Made by a program: the position numbers and the translations under genes
In this document: piece after piece, positions 1 to 5,255 of the stretch
Position numbering within the stretch: position 1 is the first letter of the stretch
How the letters are laid out: the number at the start of each line of letters is the position of its first letter
Assembly (NCBI GenBank): GCA_938084085.1
Contig: CALKDV010000232.1
Span: forward strand, 1-5,699
Origin: an uncultured Nannocystaceae bacterium
GTDB taxonomy: Bacteria > Myxococcota_A > Polyangia > Nannocystales > Nannocystaceae
DNA length: 5,699 bases
Reading direction: 5' to 3'
Notes under the pieces: model-generated
Databases searched by the model: none
Seen by the model: only the letters and a program-made list of their open reading frames with translations
Told to the model about the DNA's origin: nothing

Positions 1-19
1 CCGGTATCCTCCCGTACGT

Positions 20-1717
20 ATGCAACGGTCGCCGCTCATGGTCGGTCCTGCGCGCCCCCGAACCGCGCGATACGGGACGTGGAGATTCGCGTGTCCGATG
101 CTCACCGCCGCAGCCCTCGCGCTCCTCCCGTCAGCGGTAAACGCCACACCAGGCCAAGCGCGACGACTGAGCGGGGTGGAGGCCCAAGGACCGGCCACCG
201 CCTCGGTGACTGCCCTACACCACAACCCCGCCCTTCTAAGTCGCCTGCCTGGGATCAATATCCTGTCCAGCATCTCCTCGGGGGCGGAGATCGTCCGCGC
301 CCGTCGCTTCGCGGTCGACGACGCCGGGCTCCCCACCGCGACGCTCGGCGACTCGACCTCGGTGACACAGCCCGCATTTGGATACTTCGTCGGCGCGAGC
401 TTCATGCTGGACCCTATCGCCGTCGGATTTGGTGCGTACTCCTTGGGCAACACCTATCGGCCCCAGAGCGCCGCCCCTTTCCGCTATCACCTCGCCGACG
501 ATCCAAACTATGGATGTCGGATCGACAGCGCGGAGCAATGCCCCTCCCCCCGCTTTGGCGGGAGCGCGGAGACGCGGACCGACTGGACTCTCGCCATCGC
601 GTGGAACGCCTTCGATCGCGTTCGCCTGGGGCTCTCCGTGCACTTCCCACGGATGCGCGTCAAGCTCGGTCGCGACGAGGACACGGCGCAGTTCTCGGAC
701 ACGGACACCCTCAGCTGCGACGGCGTCCCCGACGCGACCATGAACGATCCTCGCTGCACGCGGCGGCTCGTCTACGACGGTCGCACACAGCTGAGATGGT
801 TCGGGCTCGTCGACGAAGGCAGTAACTTTGATCTGGCCCTCACGGTCGGGCTCGCCGTCGATGTTGGAGAGCGAGGCGTGCTCGGGATTCGATACCGCAC
901 CCAGCCCTTGCTGTACCGGGGCACGGTGGAGACCATCGGGCGCGCGCGCGTGTGCCGGCCTGGACAAGCGGCGGAGGTCGCGGCGACGGATGGCACCGCG
1001 CCCTGCGGCAATGACGGCGATCTGCGCGCCAACTGGGAGCAAAAACTTCCCCGCGAGGTGGCCGTCGGCTACTCGACGCGGCTCGGTGCCCGAGACGCCT
1101 TTCACCTTGACACCAACCTGTACTGGATCGACTTTTGCCCCGGCGGCGTCTCTCCCGCCTCGTGCCAAGGCCGTGACGTGGCCCAACTCCAGATCAAGGG
1201 GCTCGACCCTCGCGCGAGCGTCCTGGCGGAGACGCCGATCTATCGAGGACGCACCGACCGTTACGGCCTCGAGGTCTACAGCGGCTATGACCTTCAGCGC
1301 TCCAAAACACACAACACAAAGGTCAGCATCTTGTGGGGTGGTGGGTTCGACTCCCCCGCGACGCGACCGGGCGCCCTGACGATGGAGCGGGTGGATGGCT
1401 GGGCCGTGAAGGCGTCCGTGGGTGCCTCACTTGAGCTGCAGCAGCGCCTCGGTTCGCTGTTCCTTGCGCCGGGCTACGGCCTGAACCTCCAGGTGCCCAC
1501 CACGGTCGGTGCCGGAGGGTCCACCCCGTTGTACTCTCCCGACGCGCTGGCGCAGTTCGCGGCGAGTGGTGGTGATATCAACTCCCCAAGCGCCGGCGCC
1601 GTGCTCTCCGGTCGGGCGCGCCCCACCAACGCAGGTCGTTACTTCGCACACAGTCACGCGCTGCTGTTCAGCATTCGATGGTCCGAGCGAAGTGACTACG
1701 GCGATCGAGCGCGGTGA
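20..1717 (+). CDS. FadL/OmpP1-like outer-membrane beta-barrel protein
   Basis: Probable outer-membrane channel of the FadL/OmpP1/TodX kind, a family that takes up long-chain fatty acids or other hydrophobic compounds; the substrate here is unknown. The 565-residue product has a basic N-terminus, a hydrophobic stretch at about residues 27-41 and a likely signal-peptidase site after VNA (residues 40-42). Family-like stretches are HHNPALLSRLPG (67-78), near the N-terminal hatch in FadL, then LGIRYRTQP (288-296) and LPREVAVGYSTRL (343-355), which resemble FadL strands. The last amphipathic strand, HALLFSIRW (549-557), is followed by an 8-residue charged tail rather than ending on an aromatic residue. 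At 565 residues it is longer than typical FadL (about 420-450); the excess lies in predicted loops carrying four close cysteine pairs. The frame stays open to the window edge and neither ATG at 20 nor ATG at 38 has a Shine-Dalgarno site, so the start may lie upstream. Barrel call fairly sure, FadL family likely, substrate unknown. Confidence 0.72.
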   Translation: MQRSPLMVGPARPRTARYGTWRFACPMLTAAALALLPSAVNATPGQARRLSGVEAQGPATASVTALHHNPALLSRLPGINILSSISSGAEIVRARRFAVDDAGLPTATLGDSTSVTQPAFGYFVGASFMLDPIAVGFGAYSLGNTYRPQSAAPFRYHLADDPNYGCRIDSAEQCPSPRFGGSAETRTDWTLAIAWNAFDRVRLGLSVHFPRMRVKLGRDEDTAQFSDTDTLSCDGVPDATMNDPRCTRRLVYDGRTQLRWFGLVDEGSNFDLALTVGLAVDVGERGVLGIRYRTQPLLYRGTVETIGRARVCRPGQAAEVAATDGTAPCGNDGDLRANWEQKLPREVAVGYSTRLGARDAFHLDTNLYWIDFCPGGVSPASCQGRDVAQLQIKGLDPRASVLAETPIYRGRTDRYGLEVYSGYDLQRSKTHNTKVSILWGGGFDSPATRPGALTMERVDGWAVKASVGASLELQQRLGSLFLAPGYGLNLQVPTTVGAGGSTPLYSPDALAQFAASGGDINSPSAGAVLSGRARPTNAGRYFAHSHALLFSIRWSERSDYGDRAR

Positions 1718-1752
1718 CGACCCCCTGACCATCGGCCCTCGTGGACGCCCCT

Positions 1753-1790
1753 GGTGCGGTCGCGTGAGGCATCCTGTCAATCACCGCACC
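1753..1790 (+). terminator. Possible weak terminator hairpin after the FadL-like gene
   Basis: Perfect 8-bp inverted repeat: GGTGCGGT at 1753-1760 and ACCGCACC at 1783-1790, with a 22-nt loop, 36 bases after the stop codon. The stem is GC-rich but no T-run follows (TGGCTCATTGTGT), so it is at best a weak or Rho-assisted terminator, or an mRNA 3'-end stabiliser. Chance occurrence in GC-rich DNA is possible. Confidence 0.35.
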
Positions 1791-1830
1791 TGGCTCATTG
1801 TGTCCGTCAAGTAGCCGAAACCGTCGTTGG

Positions 1831-1847
1831 CACGTAGACTCTACGTG
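1831..1847. promoter_or_regulatory. Perfect 17-bp palindrome ending on the lipoprotein start codon
   Basis: CACGTAG (1831-1837) and CTACGTG (1841-1847) are perfect 7-bp inverted repeats around a 3-bp centre (ACT). The last base is the first G of the GTG start at 1847. The length and symmetry suit the binding site of a dimeric repressor, and in RNA it could form a hairpin next to the start. It also overlaps the TAGACT hexamer proposed as a -10 element. No regulator gene is visible in the window, so the role is inferred. Confidence 0.4.
1835..1840 (+). promoter_or_regulatory. Candidate -10 element for a leaderless transcript
   Basis: TAGACT matches the TAnnnT core of a -10 box (4 of 6 to TATAAT) and ends six bases before the GTG at 1847. 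Transcription would then begin at or next to the start codon, the layout typical of leaderless genes. The lack of any Shine-Dalgarno sequence just upstream agrees with this. No good -35 element lies 16-18 bp upstream, so the call rests on spacing and the forced start. Confidence 0.3.
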
Positions 1848-4033
1848 TGCAGGGACGCCCGTTATTTCTAGCCCTCTCTTTGGCCTTGGCCGTCAGCGCC
1901 TGCGCGACCACCCCAAGCAGCCCTCTCGTGGCGCCGATCGCACCGCCGACCTCCATGGACGAGGATGGCGCTCTCGACACCGCGCTCAACGCCTTCGCGG
2001 CGATGCCCGAGACGCTCTCGCAGCGCGATCCCCTCCGCTCTCAAATCCTCGAGGGACTCGCCCGACGAGGCGACGAGGCCATCGCCCTCAACGCGTACAC
2101 GGAGGCCATGAACCTGTTCGAGACCGGGCTGACCCTGTGGACTCCGGAGGAGCTCAACGCCGAAACAGCGACCTGCCCGCCGGCGTTCCTGGCTTTCGCG
2201 GGGACCCTCTACGACAAAGCAGCACGCCAAGGCATGGAGACCCAAGCCCTGCTCGGCCTCGCGATCCAACGTCACTTTGGCGGGGTCCCCGTCGAACAGC
2301 TCCAGCGGGAGTGGGAGCAGCTTGAAGCGTGGTTGCGCGACGCCGACGATTTCGCGCGGGAGCGATCCCAAATCGCCTCGCCAGAGCGCTCCCTCGAAGA
2401 GGTCGCGGCCCTCTTTCCATCACCATGGGTGGTTGAACAGCTCACCGGCATCTACCTGCGCGGCTACGAGTCCGCCAAGAAACTTCGCGAGCAGAGTTTC
2501 TTGACCGACCCGGACTCTCAACATCGCCTCACTTTCTCTGGATACCTCATCGCGCGCACCCTGCTACGCGCCGGCCGGCTCGACGAGGCCGCTGGCGCCC
2601 TCGACACCTACGCCAGTGACCCCGCGTCCAAGGAGCTTCGAGACGTCATCGACCGCGCCAGCAACGGCCCTCGCGCCGCGGCCGCCCTCACGGAGCTCAT
2701 CCGATACTTTCGACCAGGCGACGAGGACGACCTCCCCGACCACGCGGTGCGTCAGGGATGGGGCATCGTGGACGTGCTCGCTCGACGAATGCTGCGCTCC
2801 GGAAACTCGAGCGCAGCAGCGCACCTCGCGATCGCCGAGGGGTTGATGCAGCGGGGACTCAACGCGGCCGCGCTCTTGCGCTACCGCGAGACCCTGCGCG
2901 AGGGGCAAAATGTCTTCGAAGCCTGGGCTGCGGTCGCCATGCTCGAGCAACGAGAGTTGGAGCGGGTCGCGGAAGTAGATCCACAAGAGGCGCTCGTGAT
3001 GCTCAAGCGGATCGAGACGTTCCACAGCGAGGCGATGGAGCTTTGGAAGGACCGCCCGGTGCAGCCGGGCCTCCCGCGCGCCTACGTCACCGTGGGAGAA
3101 TCCTTGTACGACGCGGGGGACATCGCCGGGGCGCGAACCTTACTTGAGGGTTCCCTCGCACTGGAGCCTCAACCTCGCGCGGTCGATTTGCTTGGAACCA
3201 TCGCGCTCAAAGAGGCCCGCTACGCCGACGCCTACTCCTCCTATGAATCGCTGCTCGTGTTGCCCTTCGACGACCAATACGCGCGGCTCCGATGGAGCAT
3301 CCGCGCCAACAGCCAGCTCGGTGAGATCGCCGTGTGGAGCGGTGACGAGCAGCGCGCGCGAGAGAATCTCCGCGCCGCTCTTGAGACGCTCAACCTCGTG
3401 CTCGCCCAGCCCAACCTCGACGAATTCCTTCGCGCATTTTGGCTCACCGAGCGCGCGCGGGTGCTGTTCTTCGCGGGAGAGATTCGGCTCGCGATGCAGG
3501 ACTTCCGCGACGCGGTCTCTACCGCACCCAACCGCCCCCTCACCTATGCGGAGCCGCTCATTTTGGCCGTGACCCATGGGCTGATGCGCGAAGCGTCTGA
3601 GATCTTTGCGCAGGCCATGCGCCATGATTTGCCGCCTCCGCTTAAGTTGTATTTTGCCCTGTGGGTCCATGACCTCGCGCTTCGAAAGGGCGCCACCCCT
3701 CCGGCCGCGGCGCAGGAGTTCATTGACGGGTTTCGCGACGATGGCTGGGTGGGTTCCCTCGCCTCTCACGCCCGGGGCGAGCTCTCCTCCGCGGACCTCG
3801 ATGCCCGAGCGACTGACCGGGGCCAGCGCGCGGAGGCCGAATTTTATGAGGGCTTGAGAGCGTGGCGGACCGGCGACAAACAGACCAGCCTCGCCAAGCT
3901 GAACCGCGTGATCGAATCGGGCATGATGTCGTTCTTCGAGTACGAAATGGCGCAAAACTACCTTCGCTGGAGCGAGTTACCCATGGAGCGACGCTCCCCG
4001 ACCCTGAAAAAGGGCGCCACCCCGCCCTCGTAG
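1847..4033 (+). CDS. TPR-repeat lipoprotein
   Basis: A 728-residue predicted lipoprotein of helical-repeat type, likely a protein-protein scaffold at the envelope; no catalytic motif is visible. The N-terminus has a short basic end, a hydrophobic core and the lipobox VSAC with the lipidated Cys at residue 19. Ala at +2, not Asp, favours outer-membrane sorting. A Pro/Thr/Ser linker (21-36) follows, then helical hairpins with the TPR-like pattern at about 68-97, 232-255, 411-440, 445-472, 488-520, 534-562 and 662-690. The segments between are also helical but more diverged. The frame has a TAG at 1835 and GTG at 1847 is the only start that keeps the signal peptide, so the start is forced; it has no Shine-Dalgarno site. 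The gene follows the FadL-like gene by 129 bp on the same strand and ends 79 bp before tRNA-Cys. Lipoprotein call is strong, TPR class likely, precise role unknown. Confidence 0.85.
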   Translation: MQGRPLFLALSLALAVSACATTPSSPLVAPIAPPTSMDEDGALDTALNAFAAMPETLSQRDPLRSQILEGLARRGDEAIALNAYTEAMNLFETGLTLWTPEELNAETATCPPAFLAFAGTLYDKAARQGMETQALLGLAIQRHFGGVPVEQLQREWEQLEAWLRDADDFARERSQIASPERSLEEVAALFPSPWVVEQLTGIYLRGYESAKKLREQSFLTDPDSQHRLTFSGYLIARTLLRAGRLDEAAGALDTYASDPASKELRDVIDRASNGPRAAAALTELIRYFRPGDEDDLPDHAVRQGWGIVDVLARRMLRSGNSSAAAHLAIAEGLMQRGLNAAALLRYRETLREGQNVFEAWAAVAMLEQRELERVAEVDPQEALVMLKRIETFHSEAMELWKDRPVQPGLPRAYVTVGESLYDAGDIAGARTLLEGSLALEPQPRAVDLLGTIALKEARYADAYSSYESLLVLPFDDQYARLRWSIRANSQLGEIAVWSGDEQRARENLRAALETLNLVLAQPNLDEFLRAFWLTERARVLFFAGEIRLAMQDFRDAVSTAPNRPLTYAEPLILAVTHGLMREASEIFAQAMRHDLPPPLKLYFALWVHDLALRKGATPPAAAQEFIDGFRDDGWVGSLASHARGELSSADLDARATDRGQRAEAEFYEGLRAWRTGDKQTSLAKLNRVIESGMMSFFEYEMAQNYLRWSELPMERRSPTLKKGATPPS

Positions 4034-4057
4034 CACGGGGAGCAGCTCGCGAGGGCG
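4023..4057 (+). terminator. Hairpin spanning the lipoprotein gene stop codon
   Basis: CGCCCTCG (4023-4030) and CGAGGGCG (4050-4057) form a perfect 8-bp GC stem with the TAG stop (4031-4033) at the start of its 19-nt loop. A second possible pairing, GCTCCCCG (3993-4000) with CGGGGAGC (4036-4043), interlocks with the first, so the two could not both form as simple nested stems. There is no T-run, so this is a weak terminator or mRNA-end structure rather than a clear intrinsic terminator. Confidence 0.3.
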
Positions 4058-4066
4058 CAGATGCCC

Positions 4067-4095
4067 TTGCGATGCTTCCTGGTCCGTGATAGCTA
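4067..4095 (+). promoter_or_regulatory. Candidate promoter of tRNA-Cys
   Basis: TTGCGA (4067-4072, 4 of 6 to the -35 consensus) is followed by a 17-bp spacer and TAGCTA (4090-4095), preceded by TG one base away as in an extended -10. The bases after it (4099-4106) are rich in GC, like the discriminator of stringently controlled stable-RNA promoters. Transcription would start about 4102-4103, leaving a roughly 10-nt leader before the tRNA. The -10 match is poor, so this is tentative. Confidence 0.35.
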
Positions 4096-4112
4096 ACCGA
4101 ACGCGCAAGCGT

Positions 4113-4184
4113 GGCCTGGTCGCCAAGTGGTAAGGCAAGGCTCTGCAAAAGCCTTATTCGTCGGTTCGATTCCGACCCAGGCCT
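4113..4184 (+). tRNA. tRNA-Cys (anticodon GCA)
   Basis: Complete cloverleaf read by eye. The acceptor stem GGCCTGG (4113-4119) pairs perfectly with CCAGGCC (4177-4183). The D arm has a 3-bp stem GCC/GGC (4122-4124, 4134-4136) around a loop with GTGGTAA. The anticodon stem AGGCT/AGCCT (4138-4142, 4150-4154) carries loop CTGCAAA with anticodon GCA at 4145-4147. The variable loop has 5 nt, and the T arm GTCGG/CCGAC has loop TTCGATT. Discriminator T73 (4184) is the hallmark identity base of tRNA-Cys. The 3' CCA is not encoded (CCC follows), so a CCA-adding enzyme must supply it. It appears to be a single-gene unit, with a candidate promoter before it and an intrinsic terminator four bases after it. 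Confidence 0.97.
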
Positions 4185-4188
4185 CCCC

Positions 4189-4230
4189 GAAAGACACCCG
4201 CACCATCGCGGGTGTCTTTCACTTTTCTTC
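4189..4230 (+). terminator. Intrinsic terminator of tRNA-Cys
   Basis: GAAAGACACCCGC (4189-4201) and GCGGGTGTCTTTC (4208-4220) form a perfect 13-bp stem with a 6-nt loop (ACCATC), followed by the T-rich tract ACTTTTCTTC. It begins four bases after the tRNA 3' end, so the primary transcript would carry the hairpin as a short trailer to be trimmed off. Confidence 0.88.
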
Positions 4231-4234
4231 TCAC

Positions 4235-4270
4235 AAAAAAAAACGCCCACGAAGGGGCGCTTTTTTTTTT
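4235..4270. terminator. Bidirectional terminator between convergent genes
   Basis: An A9 run (4235-4243), the stem CGCCC (4244-4248) / GGGCG (4255-4259) with a 6-nt loop (ACGAAG), one C, then a T10 run (4261-4270). Read on either strand it is a GC stem followed by a long T-run, so it can stop transcription from both sides: readthrough from tRNA-Cys on plus and the coiled-coil gene (stop at 4319) on minus. A-T pairing of the flanking runs would lengthen the stem. Confidence 0.85.
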
Positions 4271-4279
4271 GGGGGGGGG
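4261..4279. repeat. T10-G9 homopolymer block
   Basis: Ten T (4261-4270) directly followed by nine G (4271-4279). The T-run belongs to the bidirectional terminator; the G-run is not explained by it. It lies outside any coding region, 40 bases from the stop codon of the minus-strand gene. Such tracts are prone to slippage and to sequencing or assembly length errors. Confidence 0.8.
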
Positions 4280-4318
4280 CGTTGCGACGCTGCACGCAGT
4301 GGACCCCGCGGTGCTGAC

Positions 4319-5098
4319 CTACAGGCCTCCGAGAGGATCCTCGCCGCCACCGAGTTGAATCTTCTTGCGGCGCTTCTTGGTGACTTCGGGCGCTGGCTCG
4401 TCGCTGGACTTGGAGCTGCTGCCCGACGAACCGCGGCGCTTCTTACGGAGCTTCGCCTCTTGTTCTTGCTGCTTGCTCTGCTCGGCGCGGATTTTGGCTT
4501 TCTCCGCCTCGGACGTCGCCGCTTGCAGCGCCTGTGCGAGTCGCTCTTTCTCCTTCGCCGACGCCGCTAGCTGGTCATCCAGTTGTTTTTGAAGCTTCGC
4601 GAACTGCTCGTCGCGCTCTTTGTCGCGCTGGGCCTGCTCCGCGTCGCGCTGGGCCTGCTCCGCGTCGGCCTTCTTTTGCTCCGAGTTGTTGTGCACCAAA
4701 AACGCCCCAAAGGCGATAACCAACACAACGGGAATCGCATACAGCGCCTTCGGCTTCTGCTTCTTCTCAGCAATCTTGACCTGGGCATCAAGGCGCATCT
4801 GCTCCTCCTTGAGCCGCGCTTCTTGCTCAGCCTTCGCGGCGGCCTCCGCTTCAGCGAGGCGCATACGCTCCTCTCGCTCAAGACGATCATTCTCTTCTTG
4901 CTCAAGGCGGAGCGCCTCCTCCTCCGCGGCTTGACGCGCAGCCTCTTCCTCGGCGCGCTTTTTCTCCTCGGCGGCGACTCGGGCCGCCTCAGCCTCGGCG
5001 GCTTCACGAGCGGACGTTTCTTCTTGATGGACTCGCTCTTCTTCGAGACCCATCAGGTCGGCGAGGGCGTTCAGTGCTGAGTTTTCTTCCTGGGACAT
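4319..5098 (-). CDS. Coiled-coil membrane protein with one central transmembrane helix
   Basis: Function unrecognised. The 259-residue product has no signal peptide. A long Ala/Glu/Arg/Lys-rich helix (about 18-114) leads through a basic stretch (EKKQKPK) into one transmembrane helix at 118-135. A second charged coil (about 139-220) follows, then a basic patch (KLRKKRR), a Ser-rich linker (223-235), a second basic cluster (KKRRKK, 241-246) and a Gly-rich end (GGGEDPLGGL). By the positive-inside rule the N-terminal arm is probably cytoplasmic and the C-terminal arm periplasmic, though the very basic C-terminus makes this less sure. I chose ATG at 5098 because GGAG lies six bases before it; ATG at 5110 (four residues longer) has no such site. 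Two identical heptads (DAEQAQR) come from an exact 21-bp duplication. TolA is unlikely because its membrane helix is N-terminal. The real-gene call is strong; a linking or scaffolding role is inference. Confidence 0.85.
   Translation of the reverse strand: MSQEENSALNALADLMGLEEERVHQEETSAREAAEAEAARVAAEEKKRAEEEAARQAAEEEALRLEQEENDRLEREERMRLAEAEAAAKAEQEARLKEEQMRLDAQVKIAEKKQKPKALYAIPVVLVIAFGAFLVHNNSEQKKADAEQAQRDAEQAQRDKERDEQFAKLQKQLDDQLAASAKEKERLAQALQAATSEAEKAKIRAEQSKQQEQEAKLRKKRRGSSGSSSKSSDEPAPEVTKKRRKKIQLGGGEDPLGGL
4622..4663 (-). repeat. Exact tandem duplication of a 21-bp unit
   Basis: Bases 4622-4642 and 4643-4663 are identical over all 21 positions, wobble positions included. On the minus strand the unit encodes the heptad DAEQAQR, so the protein has two exact copies at about residues 145-158, just after the membrane helix, lengthening the second coil by one heptad. 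A partial third match (GTCGG) follows on the plus strand. Confidence 0.9.
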
Positions 5099-5104
5099 TT
5101 TGTT

Positions 5105-5108
5105 CTCC
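5105..5108 (-). promoter_or_regulatory. Ribosome binding site of the coiled-coil gene
   Basis: On the minus strand GGAG is followed by AACAAA and then ATG (5098-5096), a standard 6-base spacing. It lies just inside the reading frame of the upstream ATG at 5110, which has no Shine-Dalgarno match. This favours 5098 as the true start. It is the only clear Shine-Dalgarno site of the four protein genes here. Confidence 0.65.
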
Positions 5109-5110
5109 AT

Positions 5111-5255
5111 TGCCGGGCCCGCGTTCGGTACGGACTGCCCACTCTCAACGTGGTACGGCGGCCAACGATCCGCGCAAAATCACGGGAATCTGCTTGCCCC
5201 CATAAATGCCGGAAATTTGTCCGACTGACCACCCCCAAGGCACGCTCTTCTCATC
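5111..5255. other. Divergent intergenic region
   Basis: About 150 bp separates two divergently transcribed genes and should contain both promoters. I found no convincing -35/-10 pair on either strand. GGTACGG occurs twice in direct orientation (5127-5133 and 5152-5158, 25 bp apart), which could be a regulator site or chance. No hairpin, small ORF with a ribosome binding site or RNA gene stands out. Confidence 0.4.

Noticed and set aside
236..1312. Long minus-strand open frame (358 codons) inside the FadL-like gene
   Set aside because: Its product has no signal, domain or family-like pattern, while the plus strand encodes a coherent barrel with a signal peptide. Long antisense frames are common in GC-rich genes.
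1718..1846. Small gene or RNA in the gap before the lipoprotein gene
   Set aside because: No start with a Shine-Dalgarno site and no structured RNA beyond the single hairpin at 1753-1790.
3140..3955. Minus-strand open frame of 271 codons inside the TPR lipoprotein gene
   Set aside because: Lies wholly antisense to a coherent helical-repeat frame with a lipobox; composition is that of a GC-rich shadow.
4113..4184. tRNA-Cys as an integration (att) site for a mobile element
   Set aside because: No repeat of the tRNA 3' half, no integrase and no change of gene style is seen downstream within the window.
4127..4570. Plus-strand open frame running through tRNA-Cys and both terminators
   Set aside because: It translates a tRNA and homopolymer runs and then the antisense of the coiled-coil gene, so it is not a plausible protein gene.
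4583..5080. Leu-rich plus-strand frame that looks like a membrane protein
   Set aside because: The leucines arise from antisense reading of Glu/Lys/Gln codons (GAG, AAG and CAG give CTC, CTT and CTG) in the coiled-coil gene.
4319..5098. Naming the coiled-coil protein TolA
   Set aside because: TolA has its membrane helix near the N-terminus and a folded C-terminal domain; here the helix is central and the C-terminus is a basic, Gly-rich tail.
5127..5158. GGTACGG direct repeats as a defined operator
   Set aside because: Only 7 bp, two copies, no symmetry and no promoter to relate them to; kept only as a remark on the intergenic region.
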